Below, piece after piece: positions 46,219 through 55,162 of a stretch of DNA of 64,000 nt (the stretch's first letter is position 1; each line of letters begins with the position of its first letter). The translations under genes were made by a program, and so were the position numbers. Source of the stretch: Clostridium_F caseinilyticum. GTDB taxonomy: Bacteria; Bacillota; Clostridia; Clostridiales; Clostridiaceae. Under the pieces are notes generated by a model. It was not told the origin of the DNA. It ran no database searches and saw only the letters and a list, made by a program, of their open reading frames with translations. The DNA is taken from the NCBI RefSeq assembly GCF_046127645.1, contig NZ_CP175919.1; one strand, written 5' to 3'.

Positions 46219-47738
46219 TATAAGTCCTCCAGTAACACTTTTCTATCAATCTTACCATTAACATTTAGCTGAAATTTTTCTTTTATTTTTATTTTTCTTG
46301 GTATCATATAATTTGGTATTAATTTATTAAGTTCATTTTTTATTTTCATTGCAATCTGAAAATTTTTCAATTGAAACTTCTTATTTAATTTTACGAAAGC
46401 AGCCAAATAAACAATTTTCTCCTCTTTTTTAACAGGTAACACTACTGCATTTTCTACAAAGTCAATTTTTAATAAATTTTTTTCAATATCCTGCAATTCT
46501 ATTCTAAATCCATTTAGTTTAACTTGAAAATCTTTTCTTCCACAATAATATAACAAACCATTCTTTTTATATACTAAATCTCCAGTTTTATATACTCTTA
46601 CTGGATTTCCATTTATATGATCTATATAAAAAGATTTTTTAGTATTTTCATCATTATTGTGATATCCTGTGCTTACACTTTCTCCAGCTACATGCAATTC
46701 ACCTTTCTTACAATCTTCTTTTATATTTTCTCCATTTTCATCTTTAATGTTTAAAATTATATTTTTACCGCAATAACCTATAGGAAGACTTTCCTCTTTA
46801 TCTATAAAATCTTTAGTGATTTCTGTAGAAGTTACTAATACAGTAGTTTCTGTTGGACCATATCCATTTATGAGTTTAACTTCAGGAAAGTTTTGAAATA
46901 TTTTGTTGGCTAAATTTTTCGTTAATACCTCTCCAGCCACTACTATCTTCTCTAAACATGGTAATAATTCTTTATTAAATTTATCATCCACTATACACAT
47001 TTCCAAGAATGATGGAGTTGAAATCCAAAGAGAAATTTTAGATTTAGAAAAACCCTCAAAAAGTTCTTGGAAGTTATTAATCATATGTTTATCTATTACA
47101 TATAAAGTCTTTCCATTTGATAAACCTATGTATAAGCTTATGACAGAAACATCAAAAGAATAAGATACTTGATTCATAAGTTGTCCATATTCTTTTTCTA
47201 TTTTGCATTCATCCTGAAACCATGTTACAAAATTTTCAACACACTTTTTGGTTATTTTAACACCTTTAGGACTTCCTGTACTTCCAGAAGTATATAATAT
47301 ATATAACAAATCTTCATCCTTAATCTTATTTTTTGTTTCTGGTTTTAAAGATTTATATCTTTCAAAAATACTATATACAGATGTTGAATTTATAACATCA
47401 ATATCATCATATTCTATATTTTCTTCACTAAAGTTCAACATAATTTTACAATCAGAATTTTCTATAATATCATATACCCTGTTTACAGGGAACGTAGTAT
47501 CTACTGGTATATATGCATGTCCTGCTTTAGCGCAAGCTAAAAAAGAAATAATAATTTCTTTATTTTTATGACCATATATAATAATTGGTTTCTTATTTCC
47601 TTTTAAATTATCTATAAAATAACAAGCCAAGGCATCTGACTTTTCTTTAAGTTCTTTATAAGTTAATACATCTTCTTTGTAAATTTGAGCTATTCCGTCA
47701 GTTTCAGCGTATTTATCTATTTTTTCTATAAAATCCAT
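46218..47738 (-). CDS. dltA: D-alanine--D-alanyl carrier protein ligase DltA
   Basis: Adenylation-domain enzyme that activates D-alanine with ATP and loads it onto DltC. From ATG 47738 (AAAGGAGGAT upstream) it has 506 residues; the longer frame to 47765 lacks a ribosome-binding site. ANL-family motifs: LYILYTSGSTGSPKGVKIT (P-loop), NGYGPTETTV, VYKTGDLVY with GLLYYCGRKDFQVKLNGFRI, and the C-terminal catalytic Lys in NVNGKIDRK. It is the first gene of dltABCD. The short DltX peptide found upstream of dltA in many Firmicutes was not seen here. Confidence 0.93.
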   Translation of the reverse strand: MDFIEKIDKYAETDGIAQIYKEDVLTYKELKEKSDALACYFIDNLKGNKKPIIIYGHKNKEIIISFLACAKAGHAYIPVDTTFPVNRVYDIIENSDCKIMLNFSEENIEYDDIDVINSTSVYSIFERYKSLKPETKNKIKDEDLLYILYTSGSTGSPKGVKITKKCVENFVTWFQDECKIEKEYGQLMNQVSYSFDVSVISLYIGLSNGKTLYVIDKHMINNFQELFEGFSKSKISLWISTPSFLEMCIVDDKFNKELLPCLEKIVVAGEVLTKNLANKIFQNFPEVKLINGYGPTETTVLVTSTEITKDFIDKEESLPIGYCGKNIILNIKDENGENIKEDCKKGELHVAGESVSTGYHNNDENTKKSFYIDHINGNPVRVYKTGDLVYKKNGLLYYCGRKDFQVKLNGFRIELQDIEKNLLKIDFVENAVVLPVKKEEKIVYLAAFVKLNKKFQLKNFQIAMKIKNELNKLIPNYMIPRKIKIKEKFQLNVNGKIDRKVLLEDL

Positions 47739-47769
47739 AATAAAATCCTCCTTTAAAACTACCACTAAT

Positions 47770-47798
47770 AGTTTACTTTTTTATAGTATCCATGTCAA
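47770..47798 (-). promoter_or_regulatory. promoter of the dlt operon
   Basis: On the minus strand a consensus TTGACA (47798-47793) and TAAACT (47775-47770) are separated by 17 bp, about 30 bp upstream of the dltA start. Confidence 0.6.
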
Positions 47799-47842
47799 CT
47801 CTAGAACATAATGCTTTAATAGTATATTTTATCAATAAAATT

Positions 47843-48676
47843 CTAATTTTTTACTCTTATAATGTATAATCTTTCATTTATATTACTATCTTCCGAATTA
47901 TATATAAATTTTAAATACTCTCTTTCATTCATATATAATATTTCATTATAAGTTTTTAATAATTTTTTAAAATAATTTATTTGATACTCCAATTTAAACA
48001 AAGGCTCTGATATTTTTTTGTTAAATCTTATAGAAAAGTATTTTCTTTTTTTATTTATAGATTTCTTTATATCATCATAATAATTTATTTCTGAATATAT
48101 TAATTTTATATTTTTAAAATTTAATCTTAATATTTCTTTATAAATTTTATATACTTTTTTAGAGATTTCTTCAGATATAAAGTCTTCTTCATTAGCTACA
48201 TTTTCTATTATGGATTTCATTTCTTTTAATAAATCATTAGTTCTTTTTCTTAAATTTGGCAACTCTAATAGTATGTTTTTAACTTTTTCTGTATTCTGTA
48301 TTTTTTCCTTTTGTAAGAATTCTAACGCTTTCATAGATAGTTCTATATCTTTATTTTCTTTACATAAATCCTCTTCATTTCTTAAAGCTTTAAATATATT
48401 ACTTTTTTTATCTAAACAAAAAAATATTTCATAATAATAAAATAGCCTAACCAATGATTTCTGTATGTTTTCATCTCGTATAATATTATTGCATTCATCT
48501 ATATAAGTTATGCCTTTAACTTCTTCAGATAATAAATTCTTCTTATTAAATAGTATTTCTTTATATTTTATTTCATTATATTCTATATAATCTGAAACTA
48601 GTATATATTCATCTTTATTTATATACAAGTTAAGCTTTTGTTCCAAAACTTTATCTACTTTAGAATATTTAAACAT
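47843..48676 (-). CDS. unknown coiled-coil protein
   Basis: Not recognised. A 277-residue, Lys/Glu/Asn-rich, apparently cytoplasmic protein without signal peptide or membrane segment. Most of the chain is predicted-looking helix with heptad-like spacing (for example NLRKRTNDLLKEMKSIIENV and KLEYQINYFKKLLKTYNEIL). There are no Cys-rich or nucleotide-binding motifs. GAGGTG precedes ATG 48676. It is upstream of, and in the same direction as, the dlt operon, but dltA has its own promoter in the gap, so linkage is weak. Confidence 0.6.
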   Translation of the reverse strand: MFKYSKVDKVLEQKLNLYINKDEYILVSDYIEYNEIKYKEILFNKKNLLSEEVKGITYIDECNNIIRDENIQKSLVRLFYYYEIFFCLDKKSNIFKALRNEEDLCKENKDIELSMKALEFLQKEKIQNTEKVKNILLELPNLRKRTNDLLKEMKSIIENVANEEDFISEEISKKVYKIYKEILRLNFKNIKLIYSEINYYDDIKKSINKKRKYFSIRFNKKISEPLFKLEYQINYFKKLLKTYNEILYMNEREYLKFIYNSEDSNINERLYIIRVKN

Positions 48677-48767
48677 TTCAACACCTCAATATTTTAAAAT
48701 TTGAACATTACTATAATTATACTAATTTTTTTTAAATTTATTATAACTTGTATATTAAAGTATCCCA

Positions 48768-48810
48768 TAAAAAAATAAGCCCTTTTAACTATTAAGTAAG
48801 AGCTTATTCA
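48768..48810 (-). terminator. rho-independent terminator of ptb
   Basis: On the minus strand AATAAGCTCTT pairs with AAAGGGCTTATT (one wobble) and is followed by a T-run (TTTTTTTAT). It lies about 70 bp after the ptb stop. Confidence 0.75.
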
Positions 48811-48876
48811 TCAACTAATTTAAAATTATATTATCTAACAATCTATTTACCTTAAAATTATCCATATAAAATAAAT

Positions 48877-49779
48877 TTATTTGTTACAAGATAACGCACC
48901 TAAAGCTATTGAATATAGTTTAGATTTTGCTGTATCTGATCTAGATACCAAAACTATAGGACATTTAGCTCCTACAACTATACCTGCATTTTCAGCTTTA
49001 GCTAAATACCCCATAGATTTAGCAAGAAAATTTCCTGATTCCATACTTGGAACTAGAAGTATATCTACATCTCCAGCTACTTCACTTTTTATTCCTTTAT
49101 GTTCAGCCGCCTCTTTAGATATAGCATTATCTAAAGCTAATGGTCCATCTACAATACACCCCTTTAACTGTCCTCTTCTATTCATCTGAGTTAACGCTGC
49201 AGCATCTATTGTAGATTGCATATTAGGATTTACCACTTCTACTGCACATATTGGTGATACCTTAGGACATTGTATTCCTAAAGAATGTGCTACTTCAACT
49301 GCATTCTCTATAATAGATACTTTTTCATTAAGTTCTGGATAAGGCACTATACCACCATCTGTTAAAAACAATAATTTATGATAAGTTGGCACATCATATA
49401 TCATTATATGAGATAACAAATTTTTTCTTCTTAAATTTGCTTCTTTATTTAGTACAGCTTTTAATAATTCTGCTGTTCCAAGCATTCCTTTCATTATAAA
49501 ATCTGCTTTTCCAATAGCTATTAACTCTACTGCTTTTCTAGCAGATTTTTTATTATTCTTTTCGTCTATTATTTTTATATCATCTATATTTATACATTCT
49601 TCTTTTGCTATAGATTCTATTTTATCTATATCTCCAACTAAAATTGCATCTATAATTCCTAATTTTACTGCTTCAATTACAGAAATCAGGACTTCTTTAT
49701 CTTGAGCTACTGCCACTGACAATACTTTCTTTTCCTTATGTTTAGCTAAATCTATAATATCTTTAAGCGTTTTTACCAT
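48877..49779 (-). CDS. ptb: phosphate butyryltransferase
   Basis: Exchanges CoA for phosphate on butyryl-CoA, the first step of butyrate formation by the Ptb-Buk route. The 300-residue protein begins MVKTLKDIIDLAKHKEKKVL at ATG 49779, with GGAGGG upstream; an extension to 49851 lacks support. Family features are KADFIMKGMLGTAELLKAVL, GGIVPYPELNEK, CAVEVVNPNMQSTIDAAALT and VPSMESGNFLAKSMGYLA. Length fits Ptb rather than Pta. No butyrate kinase gene is adjacent, which is unusual because ptb and buk are normally neighbours in clostridia; a related phosphate acyltransferase acting on another acyl-CoA is possible. Confidence 0.87.
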   Translation of the reverse strand: MVKTLKDIIDLAKHKEKKVLSVAVAQDKEVLISVIEAVKLGIIDAILVGDIDKIESIAKEECINIDDIKIIDEKNNKKSARKAVELIAIGKADFIMKGMLGTAELLKAVLNKEANLRRKNLLSHIMIYDVPTYHKLLFLTDGGIVPYPELNEKVSIIENAVEVAHSLGIQCPKVSPICAVEVVNPNMQSTIDAAALTQMNRRGQLKGCIVDGPLALDNAISKEAAEHKGIKSEVAGDVDILLVPSMESGNFLAKSMGYLAKAENAGIVVGAKCPIVLVSRSDTAKSKLYSIALGALSCNK

Positions 49780-50050
49780 AATAACCCTCCATATTTCAAT
49801 TTTAACGTAATCCATTACAATAATTATTATTCTTATATAAAAAAAAGTCAATATTTTGCTAAAAATTCATTCTTTTATTTCTGATATGCTTTTAAATTAA
49901 TATAAAAACAACTTTATGTTTTAGACAAAAAATATTTCGAATGAAAGTTATTTTATAAAAATCTTATTTTTATAAATTTATCATCTGTAAAATGATTATA
50001 AGGCTTAAATGAAGTTTTATTATAAAAGCACTACCTTCATCTAAACCTTA
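49780..50050. other. gene-free AT-rich leader of ptb
   Basis: No ORF supported. A possible minus-strand -35 (TTGACT, 49851-49846) lies about 70 bp upstream of ptb, but no clean -10 at the right distance was found. Confidence 0.35.
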
Positions 50051-50160
50051 AAATTTAATAATTCATTTTTAAATATAAATATATCAATATATTGTATTGA
50101 CATATTTACTTAATCATAATATATTTCATATGGATTAAAAACATTTTAATTATGCAATTT
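50051..50160. repeat. MITE-like palindromic repeat, copy 1
   Basis: A 110-bp element beginning AAATTTAATAATTCATTTTTAA and ending TTTTAATTATGCAATTT. The ends are inverted complements with a few mismatches. It shares the string ATAATTCATTTTTAAATATA and the right end with copy 2 at 52226-52343. Confidence 0.65.
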
Positions 50161-50290
50161 ACCTAAATATAAGCTATTCCTGCAAATTAGCAAATTAATA
50201 TAAAAGCATATACTATTTTTATATAATATAAAACCTGTAGCTTATATTATATAAAATGCAGAAATATGTATTTATTGAAAATATAAACTA

Positions 50291-51304
50291 CTAATATAAT
50301 ATATTTTCATTTATATCCTTTATATTTTTGCATCCTGTTAAGACCATTGCTGATTTTAATTCACTCTTTAAATTTTCAACGTAAGTTTTTACGCCTTCTC
50401 TTTCTCCTCCAAAGGAAGCTGTTACAAATGGTCTTCCTATTAATACTCCATCTGCCCCTAAAGCTATCATCTTTAATATATCTACGCCAGTTCTTACTCC
50501 TCCATCTGCTAATATTGTTACCTTTCCCTTAACAGCCTCTGCAATTTCAGGCAATACATCTGCAACTCCAGGAGTTTGGTCTAAGACTCTACCACCATGA
50601 TTTGATACTACAATGGCATCTACACCAGCTTCTACAGCTAGCTTAGCATCTAGAGCAGTCATTATACCTTTTAATATAAAAGGTAATTTAGTACTTTTAA
50701 CTATTTCTTTTATTTCTTCTACAGTTTTAGGACCTACTGGCTTACCATGAAGAGCTAAGGTTATAAGTCCTGCTGCATCTATATCCATACCAACAGCATA
50801 AGCGCCTGCCTCTTCTGCTAATTTTATTTTACTTATTACATTATCATTTTCCCAAGGTTTTATTATTGCAATACCTTCTCCATTAAATTTTTTTAACTCA
50901 TCTAGATTTGTAATTAAGAAAGCATCTACTGCAGTATCTCCTACCATCGGATATATACCTGAATCTCTACATCCACCAATTACCCAAGATATGTATTCTT
51001 CTTCTGTAAACTTACCACCCATGTTTAAAGTGGTTCCTGATACTGGAGCTGCAAAAATAGGCATGTCCATTTTTCTTCCAAACAAATCTACAGTTGTATC
51101 TGGATTTTTTGCATCATGAATTAATCTCATATTCAATTTATAAGAATCTAATGCATCTATATTTATAGTAAAAGCATCTCCTGTGCCTTTACCTCCCATG
51201 CCAGGGACTTCACCACTACAGGCTTTTCCATTACATACTTTACACACTCTACAACTTCCATTTAAATTTTCACGAGCATTTTTTAATACATCTTTATAAT
51301 CCAT
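50291..51304 (-). CDS. FMN-dependent alpha-hydroxyacid dehydrogenase family protein with Cys-rich N-terminus
   Basis: A TIM-barrel flavoprotein related to lactate/glycolate oxidases. The 337 residues include the active-site His in VVSNHGGRVLDQTPG and the FMN phosphate site ILADGGVRTGVDILKMIALG followed by ADGVLIGRPF. The N-terminus has four closely spaced cysteines (CRVCKVCNGKACSG, positions about 18-29) and then GMGGKGTG, typical of an anaerobe clade lacking biochemical description as far as I know; a metal or Fe-S site is possible but the spacing is not a standard ferredoxin motif. It is probably a dehydrogenase rather than an O2-using oxidase. AAAGGAGAT precedes ATG 51304. Substrate unknown. 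Confidence 0.82.
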   Translation of the reverse strand: MDYKDVLKNARENLNGSCRVCKVCNGKACSGEVPGMGGKGTGDAFTINIDALDSYKLNMRLIHDAKNPDTTVDLFGRKMDMPIFAAPVSGTTLNMGGKFTEEEYISWVIGGCRDSGIYPMVGDTAVDAFLITNLDELKKFNGEGIAIIKPWENDNVISKIKLAEEAGAYAVGMDIDAAGLITLALHGKPVGPKTVEEIKEIVKSTKLPFILKGIMTALDAKLAVEAGVDAIVVSNHGGRVLDQTPGVADVLPEIAEAVKGKVTILADGGVRTGVDILKMIALGADGVLIGRPFVTASFGGEREGVKTYVENLKSELKSAMVLTGCKNIKDINENILY

Positions 51305-51361
51305 TTTTATATCTCCTTTCTTAAAAATATTATTTTAAAATATCATTTTATATATTTTTAT

Positions 51362-51439
51362 TATAGTTTATATTTATCTTAAAATATAGTTTATATTTAT
51401 CTTAAAATATAGTTTATATTTATCTTAAAATACAGTTTA
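51362..51439. repeat. 23-bp tandem repeat, about 3.4 copies
   Basis: TATAGTTTATATTTATCTTA plus AAA (23 bp) is repeated at 51362, 51385 and 51408 without change, followed by a partial copy with one difference. It lies about 60 bp upstream of the FMN enzyme gene and is probably a slippage microsatellite. Confidence 0.9.
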
Positions 51440-51659
51440 CTAACTAAATTTTTAATATAAAAGTATTATTTATAAGTAACTTATTTAGATTTAGAATTAT
51501 TTTTTCTTATTTATTTTCTAATTTACTTTTTTATTTATAATAAAATTTTCTAAGCATTCTATTTTTATAACAATTAATTTTTCATTTAAACATAGTTGTA
51601 TATTTATTGAGCAAAAAGTTTTTTTCTTTGAATTAAAGTAAGAATATTTAAATAAAAAA
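51440..51659. other. gene-free AT-rich stretch
   Basis: Between the 23-bp repeats and the DUF523 terminator I see no ORF, RNA motif or convincing promoter. Confidence 0.4.
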
Positions 51660-51696
51660 TATAGATAAATTTAGTTAAAACTAAATTTATCTATAT
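51660..51696 (-). terminator. terminator hairpin of the DUF523 gene
   Basis: TATAGATAAATTTAGTT pairs perfectly with AACTAAATTTATCTATA across a two-base centre, starting 15 bp after the stop codon. The following minus-strand sequence is T-rich (TTTTTTATTT). Confidence 0.7.
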
Positions 51697-51710
51697 ACTT
51701 AAGCTATATA

Positions 51711-52169
51711 TTAAAAATCAAATATAAATTCATCTTCCTCTGTAAAAACCTTTATACCCTTTCTAGCTAATAGTTCTGCTGTTACACCATTTCCATCTCT
51801 TTTACTGTCTGAAAAAGTACCATCATAAATCCTTCCAAAACCACAAGATGGACTTCTAGATTTTAATATTGCCACTTTAGCATCACATGCCTTTGCTATC
51901 TTTAAAGTTTCATATGCTCCCTTTAAAAATTCCTTTGTAGCATCATCACCTTCTGGCCCTATAATATTAGCTTTTCCATCTAATACATCTGCTCCCGTAG
52001 CATTATTTATTTCGTGAGCTGGCCTTGGTGTTTGTTGTCCACCTAGTTGTTCTGGACAAACTAAAACAGCTTTTCCTTCTCTAAATAATTTTAATACTTT
52101 TTCATTTAAATTATTTCCACCATTATATTTACAATTAACTCCACAAAGACAAGCACTTATTAATATCAT
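51711..52169 (-). CDS. DUF523 (YbbK-like) protein
   Basis: A 152-residue cytoplasmic protein of the DUF523 family, function unknown. Signatures are ISACLCGVNCKYNGG near the N-terminus, VCPEQLGGQQTPRPAHEI, and ILKSRSPSCGFGRIYDGTF. Conserved cysteines at about 7, 9, 13, 38 and 109 suggest metal or thiol chemistry, but that is inference. AAGGAAGG precedes ATG 52169. Single gene with its own hairpin; a MITE-like repeat lies just upstream. Confidence 0.85.
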   Translation of the reverse strand: MILISACLCGVNCKYNGGNNLNEKVLKLFREGKAVLVCPEQLGGQQTPRPAHEINNATGADVLDGKANIIGPEGDDATKEFLKGAYETLKIAKACDAKVAILKSRSPSCGFGRIYDGTFSDSKRDGNGVTAELLARKGIKVFTEEDEFIFDF

Positions 52170-52225
52170 AAAAAACCTTCCTTCTTTAATATATAGTGTG
52201 TTAAACTACTAAATATTTTATATTT

Positions 52226-52343
52226 GAGTAAATTGCATAATTCATTTTTAAATATAAATGTATCAATATATTACATTTATATATTTGATTAAATACAATA
52301 TGTTGTATTCATATTAGAAATGTTTTAATTATGCAATTTGCTC
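52226..52343. repeat. MITE-like palindromic repeat, copy 2
   Basis: A 118-bp element with terminal inverted repeats GAGTAAATTGCATAATT and, on the other strand, GAGCAAATTGCATAATT (16 of 17 match). The interior also pairs partly with itself. Related to copy 1 at 50051-50160. Confidence 0.75.
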
Positions 52344-52496
52344 ATTTAATAAACATATATATAAATGCATTATTCTTTATTTTTATGTTACGCTTTAAAA
52401 TTGATTATTTTATTTTAAAAATTCAACTTCTATAAAATATAGGGGATTAGATTTAACTGATTCTCTATATTTCTAACTATCTATATGTATAAATTG
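52344..52496. other. gene-free AT-rich stretch
   Basis: Between repeat copy 2 and the mutS2 hairpin nothing coding or clearly structured is visible. Confidence 0.4.
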
Positions 52497-52539
52497 ATAG
52501 CTTAGATTTTAGTAAAAAGTTTATATAAATCTAAGCTAT
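52497..52539 (-). terminator. hairpin after mutS2
   Basis: ATAGCTTAGATTT pairs with AAATCTAAGCTAT, 12 bp after the mutS2 stop. The following minus-strand sequence lacks a clear U-tract, so termination strength is uncertain. Confidence 0.55.
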
Positions 52540-52550
52540 ACAATTTAACC

Positions 52551-54917
52551 CTACTTTAACTCTACTACTGTAACTCCAGTACCACCTTCACCATATTCAC
52601 CTAATCTATGTCTCTTAACATGAGGATGCCCCTTTAGCATATCCATAATTGTTTTTCTCAAAACTCCTGTACCTTTACCATGCACTATAGTAACTTCTCC
52701 TAATCCACCTAAATAAGCTTCATCTAAATACTTATCTACAGTATATATAGCTTCTTCTGAATCCATTCCTCTAAGATCCACAGAAGATTCTACCCTTCTT
52801 AAATTCAAATTAATCTTTTTAGATTTTTTTACTTTTGGCGAATTATTGTTTGAATTACTTCCACCTACAGCTCTTAAATCTTTAATATTAGCTGTTATTT
52901 TCATAATTCCAGCTTGAACTAATACATCTCCTTTATTATCTGGTTTTGATAATACTATTACTTTTTGATTTATTGAAGCTAAAAGAACTTCATCTCCCTC
53001 TTTTACATTCTTTAAAGCTTCTCCTTTATGAACTTTTTTAATTTCCTTTTCTTCAATAGATTCTAATTTATCTTTTAATTTTTTTCTTTCTTCTTCTAAT
53101 TTTCGTCTTGCATCTGAAGAATAACCCATTCTTTCTAATTGTCTTATATCCTTTAATATTTTATCTGCCTCTTCTTTTGCTTCTCTTATTATATTCTTTG
53201 CTTCCCTTCTTGCATCTATCAAAGCATTATCTCTAACCTTTTGAAGTCCTTCTAATCTTTCTTCATATTTATTTTTTACTTTTTCTCTTTCCAATTTTAG
53301 ATTTTCTGCAAGTCTTGCATCCTCTTGAGCTTTTATACTCTTTTCTTGTAAATCTTGAATTAATTCTTCAAATTTTATATTTTCATTAGATATATTTTCT
53401 CTGGCAAAATCTATAATATAATCTGGCAATCCCAATCTTTTAGATATTTCAAAAGCATTTGATTTACCTGGTATACCTATTAATAATCTATAAGTAGGTC
53501 TTAAAGTTTCAACATCAAACTCAACAGAGGCATTTTCTACCCCTTCTTTTCTTAAGGCATATGCTTTTAATTCGCTATAATGAGTTGTAGCAATTATCTT
53601 AGATCCTCTTTTTCTTAAATTTTCTAATATAGAAATAGCTAAAGCGGCTCCTTCTGTTGGATCTGTTCCTGCTCCTAACTCATCAAATAAAACTAAAGAA
53701 TTTTCATCTGCTTTATCCATAATTTCCACTATATTTTTCATATGAGATGAAAAAGTTGATAAACTTTGTTCTATACTTTGCTCATCTCCTATATCTGCAA
53801 AAACATTACTGAAATAGCTTATTACCGAATTTTCTCTAGCCGGAATCATAAGACCACTCATTGCCATTAAATGTATTAATCCTACAGTCTTTAAAGTTAC
53901 AGTTTTTCCACCTGTATTAGGTCCTGTTATCATTAATGATGTAAACTCTTCTCCTAATTGAACACTTATAGGTACTACTTCTCTTCTATCTATAAGAGGG
54001 TGTCTTCCTTCTATAATGTCCACAATACCTTCATCATTAATAGTTGGACAAGTACAATTATATTCACTAGCAAACTTGGCTTTAGCAAATATAAAATCTA
54101 ACTCCCATACTATATTCGCATCTGTCTTTACTCCAGTTATATTAGTATTTATTTTAGCAGATAGGACACTTAATATTCTTTCTATTTCTGCCTTTTCTTT
54201 TAACATAAGTTCTTTTATTTCATTATTTAAATTAACTAAACTCATAGGTTCTATAAAAAGAGTAGCCCCTGTAGAACTTTGATCATGTACAAGACCTGGT
54301 ACAGCTCCTTTATGTTCTGACTTTACTGGTAAAACATATCTATCTCCTCTAACTGTATATATATTTTCTTGAAGATAGGAGGAATAACTTCTAACTAGTG
54401 AGTTTATTTTATCTCTTACAGAATAATTTTTTTCTTTTAAAGATCTTCTTATATTGTAAAGGGTAGAACTTGCTTTATCTGCTACTTCATCTTCCCCTTC
54501 TATAGCATTAAATATTTCATCTTCTAGTTTAGGTAGAGAAAAAATACCTTCACATATATCCTCTAAAACTCTATAACTTTCCTCTTCTTCTTTATGGCTT
54601 ACATATTCTTTAAATCTTCTTGCACATCTTAAAACTGCAGCTATTTTTAAAAGTTGTCCTGGAAATAGTGTGGATCCTTTTTCTGCTAAAGAAATGCCAC
54701 TTCTTATATCATAGACTCCCTCAAAAGGCGGGGCTCCCTTTGTAACTAATAATTTAAAAGCCTCCTTTGTTTCTTCTAAGTGTTCTCTCACCTCATATAT
54801 ACTATCATAAGGTTTTAAATCTTCTATTATATCTTTTCCAGCTTTTGTAGATGTATAATTTTTTAAAATTTCTTGTATTTTATTAAATTCTAAAACCTTA
54901 ATGGATTTATCTTTCAC
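52551..54917 (-). CDS. mutS2: endonuclease MutS2
   Basis: A 788-residue MutS-family ATPase with C-terminal Smr domain, implicated in suppressing recombination and in rescuing collided ribosomes. MutS core and clamp (about 1-300) precede the ATPase with Walker A GPNTGGKTVTLKTVG (about 334-348), Walker B VLFDELGAGTDPTEGAALA and TTHYSELKAYA. A long charged coiled coil follows (about 515-640), then the Smr domain VDLRGMDSEEAIYTVDKYLD with VHGKGTGVLR. The start codon is GTG at 54917 with AAGGAGTG upstream. It lacks the mismatch-recognition domain of MutS, as MutS2 should. Confidence 0.95.
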   Translation of the reverse strand: MKDKSIKVLEFNKIQEILKNYTSTKAGKDIIEDLKPYDSIYEVREHLEETKEAFKLLVTKGAPPFEGVYDIRSGISLAEKGSTLFPGQLLKIAAVLRCARRFKEYVSHKEEEESYRVLEDICEGIFSLPKLEDEIFNAIEGEDEVADKASSTLYNIRRSLKEKNYSVRDKINSLVRSYSSYLQENIYTVRGDRYVLPVKSEHKGAVPGLVHDQSSTGATLFIEPMSLVNLNNEIKELMLKEKAEIERILSVLSAKINTNITGVKTDANIVWELDFIFAKAKFASEYNCTCPTINDEGIVDIIEGRHPLIDRREVVPISVQLGEEFTSLMITGPNTGGKTVTLKTVGLIHLMAMSGLMIPARENSVISYFSNVFADIGDEQSIEQSLSTFSSHMKNIVEIMDKADENSLVLFDELGAGTDPTEGAALAISILENLRKRGSKIIATTHYSELKAYALRKEGVENASVEFDVETLRPTYRLLIGIPGKSNAFEISKRLGLPDYIIDFARENISNENIKFEELIQDLQEKSIKAQEDARLAENLKLEREKVKNKYEERLEGLQKVRDNALIDARREAKNIIREAKEEADKILKDIRQLERMGYSSDARRKLEEERKKLKDKLESIEEKEIKKVHKGEALKNVKEGDEVLLASINQKVIVLSKPDNKGDVLVQAGIMKITANIKDLRAVGGSNSNNNSPKVKKSKKINLNLRRVESSVDLRGMDSEEAIYTVDKYLDEAYLGGLGEVTIVHGKGTGVLRKTIMDMLKGHPHVKRHRLGEYGEGGTGVTVVELK

Positions 54918-55162
54918 TTCTTAACACTCCTTTTAACTTCTACATTTTCAAATTTACTATTTTTTATTAGTCTCTATCCTTAACTTAATCATAATGTGTC
55001 AACTTCACTCTAAACAGAATTTTTAGATTCAGATAAAATTTTTATCCCAGTAAAAATTAGTGGATGATTATCCTCAAACACAACTGCTTCTTACTTCTAA
55101 TTTTAAGAATATAGACGTGTTGTATTAAATAGTCATAAGATAAATAATTTTATTGTATTATT

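Noticed and set aside
50051..50160. Riboswitch upstream of ptb or the FMN gene
   Set aside because: The sequence recurs at 52226-52343 as an inverted-repeat element and has no riboswitch consensus.
51362..51439. CRISPR array
   Set aside because: The 23-bp units are head-to-tail without spacers.
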